Made by a program: the position numbers and the translations under genes | Notes under the pieces: generated by a model | Seen by the model: only the letters and a program-made list of their open reading frames with translations | Told to the model about the DNA's origin: nothing | Database searches by the model: none | Shown: piece after piece, positions 59,949 through 64,000 of the stretch | Layout: each line of letters opens with the position of its first letter | Position numbering within the stretch: position 1 is the stretch's first letter | From: Haliscomenobacter hydrossis DSM 1100 | Lineage (GTDB): Bacteria > Bacteroidota > Bacteroidia > Chitinophagales > Saprospiraceae | Direction: 5' to 3' | Length of the DNA: 64,000 bases | Assembly: GCF_000212735.1 (NCBI RefSeq) | Contig: NC_015510.1 | Span: 5,395,001 to 5,459,000 of the forward strand

Positions 59949-62825
59949 ATGACCAACACCCCTCCATACCCACCTACTCCTTCCGGGTGCCCGTACCGCT
60001 ACCCCGGCGTTCAGCCATTCACCACCGCCCAAAGCGCAGTCTTCTACGGCCGCGAGCAAGACACCGCCGACCTGTACCGCCTCATCCGCCGCGAAGCCCT
60101 GGTGGTGCTGTACGGTAAAAGTGGGCTGGGCAAAAGTTCGCTGCTCAACGCGGGCATCGTGCCACATTGCCTCGTGGAAGCCGAATACACCCCCGTGGTG
60201 ATCAAATTTGGCGCCTGGACGGAGGGCAAAACCGATACCCCCCTTGAACTGACCAAAGCCTACCTCAGTACGGGTTATGCCTCCTCGGACACCCTGCAAA
60301 AACTGCTGCCCGAGGAAGACTCTCTCTGGCGCTGCGCCAAAAACCGCCAACTGCAAGGCGGTGGCCGCCCCCTGCTCATCTTCGACCAGTTTGAAGAACT
60401 CTTCACCTACCCCGAAGCGGCCATCCGCGCTTTCCGGCAAGAACTGGCCGAGCTGCTGCACACCGAGCTGCCCCTGCGCTACCGCCGCCTGCTGGATGCC
60501 GAGGCCGCACCTGAGCTGAGCGAAGCCGAGGAAGAAGCGCTCGAAACCCCACTCGAAGCCCGCATCGTATTTGCCATCCGCTCCGACCGCATGCACCTGC
60601 TGCACCAGTTGGCCGAGCACCTGCCCAATATCCTGCGCAACCTGTACGAGCTGCGCGCCCTCAATCCACTGGATGCCCAGGCGGCCATTGTGCAACCCGC
60701 TCAACAGGAAGGTGATTTTAGTACCCCCCCCTTTACCTGGTCGCCCACCGCCTTGAGCGCCCTGCTGGGCTACCTGCAAGACCCCCTGGATGAAAACCGC
60801 GTGGAGGGCATCCTACTGCAACTACTTTGCCAGTATTTTGAGGAAAAACTGGTAGAACAGCAGGGGCTGCGCCAAATAGAAGGCCAGCACCTGGGCGAGC
60901 TGGAAAAAATCATCGAAAACTACTACCACGATAAACTGGCCTCCCTGCCCGACGACAGCACCCAATACGCCGCACGCAAACTCATCGAAGAAGGACTGGT
61001 GATGGAGGGCGAAAACATCCGCCTCTCGCTGCACGAAGCCCAAATCACCAAGCAGTACGGCGTGGACGCCGATTTGCTGGAGCGCTTGGTGAACAGCCGC
61101 TTGCTGCGGGCAGAGCCGTTTTTGCGGGGTGGATACACGTATGAATTGGCGCACGACCGGCTGGTGGCGCCGGTGCTGCGGGCGAAACAGGAGCGACTGG
61201 CGCAGGAGGCTCAGGCGGCAGCAGAACTGGCGCGTTTGTCCAAAGAAAAAGAACTGGCGGAAGAGCGCCGGAAAAGGCGACGGGCGACGGGACTGGCGGT
61301 AGCTGGGTTTTTGTTGGCGGCAGTGGCGTTTGTGGCTACGATTTTTGCATTTAGTCAAACTGAGGTGGCCAGGAAGGCCAAAGTAAATGCGGAAAAAGCC
61401 GAAAAATCTGCCCTGGATAGTGCAGATGTGGCGCTCAGGCAGCGGGAACTGGCACAAGTAGCGCAGCTAAAATCACAACGCGACGCAGAGATTGCCAGTC
61501 AAAAAACGATAGAAGCTCAGCGCAATTTAAAACTGGCAGACGATAACCTGGCGCTGGCCCAACGCGAAGCCGTGCGTGCTAAAGACGCCCTGGATCAAGT
61601 ACAAAAAGAAAAAACAGCTACTGAAGAACAACGCCGGTTGGCCGAAGAAAACTTCCGTAAAGCTCAGGAAAACGAAAAAGAAGCTGCTAACCAAAGAGAT
61701 AAAGCAAATGAGAGTTATCGGGAGGCGACTGAACAGAGAGACAAAGCCGAACAAGCCCTGCGCAATCTTGAAAAAGCCACTGCCGACGTAGTACGCGCCA
61801 TCTTGCGAGATGCAGATCGCCATATTTTACAATTGGACTACACCAATGCCTGGAATAAACTGCGCGAGGCCGCAGCGCTAAATGCTGCAAAAACAGAAGT
61901 AGGCACAGCCATGCTTGAGTTGGCCTTCTGGCATGCGGAAAGTGGTGCTTTTCAACCAGCAAAAGGAATGCTGGATACAGCAAGCCAATACTTAGGTAAA
62001 GCTATCTCTACCGATGGTTTGGGGGTAGAAACAACCGATCTTTTGCCCCGAAAAAAATTATTCCGTGCTGCTATAGAGCAGCTACATGCAGAAAAATTTG
62101 TAGCACTAATGGAGCGCTATTACCCTGTTGAGGCCAACCTAGCAAAAGTTGGAGAAGGAAATTTAAACCGAGGTAATTACCTTGTCTCAATCAGTTCTTT
62201 TTATTTGGCCAAAACCGAAGTCACCTATTGGCAATGGGGACTCTATGTCGCAGCAAGTGATGTGGAAATGGACAAACCTGGCTGGGGAACTGAAGGGAAC
62301 AACCCCGCAGTATATCTCAGTTGGTATGATGCTACCGATTATTGCAATTGGGTGAGTACCCAGATGGGGTATCCAAATGTTTATGCCCGACAAGGAGATG
62401 AGGTGTCAATCAACTGGAACGCAAAAGGATTTCGCTTACCCACTGAAGCAGAATGGGAGTATGCCGCCCGTGGAGGGGCACAGCAGCAAAATTTTGAATA
62501 CAGCGGGAGCAATGAGATAGAGGAGGTAGCTTGGTATGCTGAAAACTCAGGCAGCAGAACCCGTCCTGTGGGTATCAAAAAGGCCAACTCGCTTGGCTTA
62601 TTTGATATGAGCGGCAACGTATGGGAATGGTGCTGGGATTGGTACGGTGACTACGACCCCGCCGCAAAAGCCGATCCCCGCGGCCCCAATAAAGGCTCCC
62701 TCCGTGTTCGCCGTGGCGGATCGTGGTTCTACTACCCGTTCAGCGCGCGCGTGGCCGATCGCTACGACGTCACGCCGGATCGCCGCGACGATGGTATCGG
62801 TTTTCGTCTAGCCAGGCAGCAGTAG
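59949..62825 (+). CDS. nSTAND-type ATPase with membrane helix, coiled coil and DGR-diversified FGE-like domain
   Basis: A 958-residue protein. The N-terminal PYRYPGVQPFTTAQSAVFYGRE and Walker A GKSGLGKS (about 56-63), with Walker B LLIFDQFEEL (about 141-150), identify an nSTAND1-like P-loop ATPase module up to about residue 410. A single membrane helix (about 444-467: RATGLAVAGFLLAAVAFVATIF) follows, preceded by basic residues, so the ATPase is cytoplasmic. Residues 468-650 are a charged coiled coil. Residues of about 728-958 form a formylglycine-generating-enzyme/sulfatase-modifying (C-type-lectin-like) domain with YLAKTEVTYWQWGLYV, RLPTEAEWEYAARGG and GNVWEWCWDWYGDY. The last about 40 codons form the variable region of a diversity-generating retroelement. 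The exported lectin tip is inferred to be the diversified ligand sensor. Confidence 0.88.
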   Translation: MTNTPPYPPTPSGCPYRYPGVQPFTTAQSAVFYGREQDTADLYRLIRREALVVLYGKSGLGKSSLLNAGIVPHCLVEAEYTPVVIKFGAWTEGKTDTPLELTKAYLSTGYASSDTLQKLLPEEDSLWRCAKNRQLQGGGRPLLIFDQFEELFTYPEAAIRAFRQELAELLHTELPLRYRRLLDAEAAPELSEAEEEALETPLEARIVFAIRSDRMHLLHQLAEHLPNILRNLYELRALNPLDAQAAIVQPAQQEGDFSTPPFTWSPTALSALLGYLQDPLDENRVEGILLQLLCQYFEEKLVEQQGLRQIEGQHLGELEKIIENYYHDKLASLPDDSTQYAARKLIEEGLVMEGENIRLSLHEAQITKQYGVDADLLERLVNSRLLRAEPFLRGGYTYELAHDRLVAPVLRAKQERLAQEAQAAAELARLSKEKELAEERRKRRRATGLAVAGFLLAAVAFVATIFAFSQTEVARKAKVNAEKAEKSALDSADVALRQRELAQVAQLKSQRDAEIASQKTIEAQRNLKLADDNLALAQREAVRAKDALDQVQKEKTATEEQRRLAEENFRKAQENEKEAANQRDKANESYREATEQRDKAEQALRNLEKATADVVRAILRDADRHILQLDYTNAWNKLREAAALNAAKTEVGTAMLELAFWHAESGAFQPAKGMLDTASQYLGKAISTDGLGVETTDLLPRKKLFRAAIEQLHAEKFVALMERYYPVEANLAKVGEGNLNRGNYLVSISSFYLAKTEVTYWQWGLYVAASDVEMDKPGWGTEGNNPAVYLSWYDATDYCNWVSTQMGYPNVYARQGDEVSINWNAKGFRLPTEAEWEYAARGGAQQQNFEYSGSNEIEEVAWYAENSGSRTRPVGIKKANSLGLFDMSGNVWEWCWDWYGDYDPAAKADPRGPNKGSLRVRRGGSWFYYPFSARVADRYDVTPDRRDDGIGFRLARQQ
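62700..62822 (+). other. DGR variable region (VR) at the 3' end of the FGE-like gene
   Basis: This is where DGR target genes carry variable codons: the C-terminal RGGSW...GFRLA part of an FGE fold. Codons with the AAY-derived form are F Y Y at 62727-62735, F S at 62739-62744, D at 62757, Y D V at 62763-62771, D R at 62778-62783 and D D G at 62787-62795; possibly also L at 62700 and R at 62709. All end in C or T and all encode residues reachable from AAC or AAT by changing only the adenines. Adenine makes up only 10 of 72 bases in 62724-62795. The flanks RGGSW and TP...GFRLARQQ match the invariant frame of such lectin targets. No template is in view to compare, so the VR limits are approximate. 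Confidence 0.8.
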
Positions 62826-62865
62826 CTTTTTGTCTTTTTTACCTTTTTACCAGGTATTTTTTTTT

Positions 62866-62897
62866 AAAAGCCTGTGCGCCGTAGCGCACAGGCTTTT
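62866..62897 (+). other. Hairpin just downstream of the variable region
   Basis: A perfect 14-bp stem (62866-62879 with 62884-62897, 4-nt loop CGTA) begins 41 bp after the stop codon, with T-runs on both sides. In characterised DGRs a hairpin or cruciform just 3' of the VR supports retrohoming. It could equally be an intrinsic terminator. Both uses are compatible. Confidence 0.6.
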
Positions 62898-63011
62898 TTA
62901 CGTTATATAGAATCCCTGCAAAGGGGATATATGCGAAGCATCGATTTTTACATATATATGCGAAATAAAAAAACACAGCCAATCGTTCTCTGTAATATAT
63001 GATCTGCATAT

Positions 63012-63494
63012 ATGGACATGAGGATCTTCACACTGCCATTTGATGCGGTTTCAGAGGGGTTTCCGGATGAAATCGTGACGGAATTTTGCCTCAACAAGAA
63101 GGTACACAGTTTGCAGGCGCAATTCTTTTTGCACGAGGGTCGGCCATTCTGGTCGGTAGCGGTACAGTACGAGGTGCTGGTACACGGGGAAGAGAAGGTA
63201 CGGGATCTGGATGAGGCGCAGCAACAATTGTATACCCGCCTGCGGGAATGGCGCAAAAAGCAGGCCGAGAAAGAGGGTGTGCCGGTGTTTATTTTGGCCA
63301 CCAATCAGCACTTGACGAACATGGTTCGGTTGAAAGCACAGTCGCTGGAAACCTTGAAACAGATCAAGGGCTTTGGCCCCAAAAAAACGCAAAAATACGG
63401 CAAGCAGATCATTGCCATCATCAAGGCGTTTTATGAAGAAAAACCTGCTGAGGCTCCACCGGAGCCAACAGATAAAAAAGACACACCATTTTAA
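63012..63494 (+). CDS. HRDC-domain protein, probable DGR accessory
   Basis: A 160-residue protein. The C-terminal half is an HRDC domain (RLREWRKKQAEKEGVPVFILATNQHLTNMV...LETLKQIKGFGPKKTQKYGKQIIAII), a nucleic-acid-binding fold of RecQ helicases and RNase D. The first about 75 residues form an unrecognised N-terminal beta-rich part. Small stand-alone HRDC genes are known in some DGR loci as accessory genes, sometimes in place of avd; here both occur. The start at 63012 (MDMRIF) has an alternative in-frame ATG at 63018. The avd gene begins 12 bp after its stop, so the two are in one operon. A role in cDNA synthesis or VR targeting is inference. Confidence 0.75.
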   Translation: MDMRIFTLPFDAVSEGFPDEIVTEFCLNKKVHSLQAQFFLHEGRPFWSVAVQYEVLVHGEEKVRDLDEAQQQLYTRLREWRKKQAEKEGVPVFILATNQHLTNMVRLKAQSLETLKQIKGFGPKKTQKYGKQIIAIIKAFYEEKPAEAPPEPTDKKDTPF

Positions 63495-63506
63495 ACCGGA
63501 AAAATC

Positions 63507-63854
63507 ATGGCCAGCCCAAACCAATACCCGCTTTACGAGCACTGGTACAAAACCATGAATTGGCTCCTGGATCGTTGCGATCGGATGCCCAAACACCTGC
63601 GCTTTACCGTCAGTGGCCGTATGGTCACGATGAGCACCGATATCGCTGAACTGTTGCTGGAGGCCATTTACTCCCGGGACAAGCTCCCCAAGCTGCAAGC
63701 AATCAACTTGCAATTGGAAAAACTGCGCCTGTATTGCCGCCTCTGCAAAGACCGCAACTATTTTACCCTGACCCAATACGAGTACATTTCCCGAGAAATC
63801 AATGAAGCTGGAAAAATGTGTGGTGGATGGATGAAAAACCATAGCGCGGAATGA
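63507..63854 (+). CDS. avd: DGR accessory protein Avd
   Basis: A 115-residue protein, all helical, with a basic surface, matching the Avd (accessory variability determinant) family: a pentameric four-helix bundle that binds the template RNA and the reverse transcriptase. Typical features are the first helix ending YKTMNWLLDRCDRMPKHLRFT, the polar loop, and a last helix with LQLEKLRLYCRLCKDRNYFTLTQYEYISREINEAGKMCGGWMK. The length is close to the known Avd of Bordetella phage (about 128 residues). Its stop overlaps the start of the reverse transcriptase gene (ATGA, 4 bp), so they are translationally coupled. Confidence 0.85.
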   Translation: MASPNQYPLYEHWYKTMNWLLDRCDRMPKHLRFTVSGRMVTMSTDIAELLLEAIYSRDKLPKLQAINLQLEKLRLYCRLCKDRNYFTLTQYEYISREINEAGKMCGGWMKNHSAE

Positions 63855-64000
63855 AAAGAACCGGGAATTTATTTGCAGCCTTTACCGCTTTCCCGAACCT
63901 GTTGAACGCTTACTACAAAGCGCGAAAGGGTACGCGACGCAATCAGGAAACGGGCTTCTTTTTTTTGAACCTGGAGGCAGAATTGTTTCAGCTTCAGGAA
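63851..64000 (+). CDS. DGR reverse transcriptase, N-terminal 50 codons (gene runs off window)
   Basis: The first 50 codons of a reverse transcriptase open at 63851 and continue past the right edge. The opening MKRTGNLFAAFTAFPNLLNAYYKARKG fits the start of DGR-type retroelement reverse transcriptases (NLF...F.NLL.AY.KAR.GKR), which copy the template RNA into cDNA with adenine-specific errors. The overlap with avd and the upstream variable region support this. The catalytic YxDD and other motifs are beyond 64000 and cannot be checked here. A group II intron-type or retron RT is less likely because of the avd gene. Confidence 0.75.
   Translation, partial: MKRTGNLFAAFTAFPNLLNAYYKARKGTRRNQETGFFFLNLEAELFQLQE

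Noticed and set aside
59811..60779. A 322-residue minus-strand frame opposite the nSTAND ATPase
   Set aside because: Antisense shadow that also spans the palindrome; the sense strand has clear Walker motifs.
62898..63011. Candidate DGR template repeat between the target gene and the HRDC gene
   Set aside because: The segment has no similarity to 62700-62822 and no AAC-rich version of the RGGSW/GFR frame. The template is probably beyond 64000.

Overview
The window reads as a chromosomal segment of a Bacteroidota (Bacteroidetes) bacterium, most likely Saprospirales-like (Haliscomenobacter/Lewinella type). Evidence is a PorP/SprF type IX secretion (T9SS) protein, secreted proteins with T9SS type A or gliding-type (type B) C-terminal domains, SprB-type repeats, a bactofilin, a DUF2480-like protein, and promoters of the Bacteroidetes form TTG-N17-23-TAnnTTTG. 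This assignment is an inference from gene content. No rRNA, tRNA, IS element or CRISPR array was recognised.

Layout. 1-7 kb: end of coaX, an outer-membrane barrel, and an ABC importer operon whose substrate-binding protein is fused to an OmpA domain. 7-9.5 kb: a LytTR regulator and LytS-type kinase. 9.6-15.2 kb: viaA and ravA, separated by an AT-richer plus-strand island (ankyrin protein, xisH-xisI, lipoprotein). 15-19 kb: FKBP isomerase and a secreted lysyl-endopeptidase-like protease. 18.8-26.5 kb: a sugar-use locus (TIM-barrel isomerase, aldo/keto reductase, GlcG-like protein, LacI regulator, CBM6 protein, repeat protein, double GH43 enzyme) with a repeated operator-like module. 26.5-41.5 kb: mostly housekeeping genes (lytic transglycosylase, scpB, MetE-like, cystathionine synthase/lyase, purQ, DsbD, biotin carrier, AtpZ/AtpI-like, bactofilin). 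41.5-57.4 kb: PorP/SprF, a TlpA-like thioredoxin protein, two type B T9SS surface proteins (one of 2485 residues) and a hybrid histidine kinase. 57.5-58.4 kb: a short-chain dehydrogenase.

58.6-64.0 kb is the most notable part: a diversity-generating retroelement (DGR) attached to a conflict-type gene pair. A SIR2-like protein with an effector-associated-like tail is followed by an nSTAND-type P-loop ATPase with one membrane helix, a coiled coil and a C-terminal formylglycine-generating-enzyme (FGE, C-type-lectin fold) domain. The last about 40 codons of that gene have the form of a DGR variable region. A 14-bp perfect hairpin, an HRDC-domain gene, an avd gene and the first 50 codons of a DGR reverse transcriptase follow. 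The template repeat was not found and probably lies beyond the right edge. The inferred logic is a membrane-anchored ATPase whose ligand-sensing lectin-like tip is mutated by adenine-directed retrohoming.

A second theme is a set of about sixteen long intergenic palindromes. Each arm is built from short tandem units (GTTCG-rich, GTTGAAAAG, GAAAAGT, GGTTGAT, TTTTAGGG, ATCTGTG, 28-bp GGCGCC units), with the right arm the reverse complement of the left. They sit between convergent, co-directional and divergent genes, and some run into coding ends.
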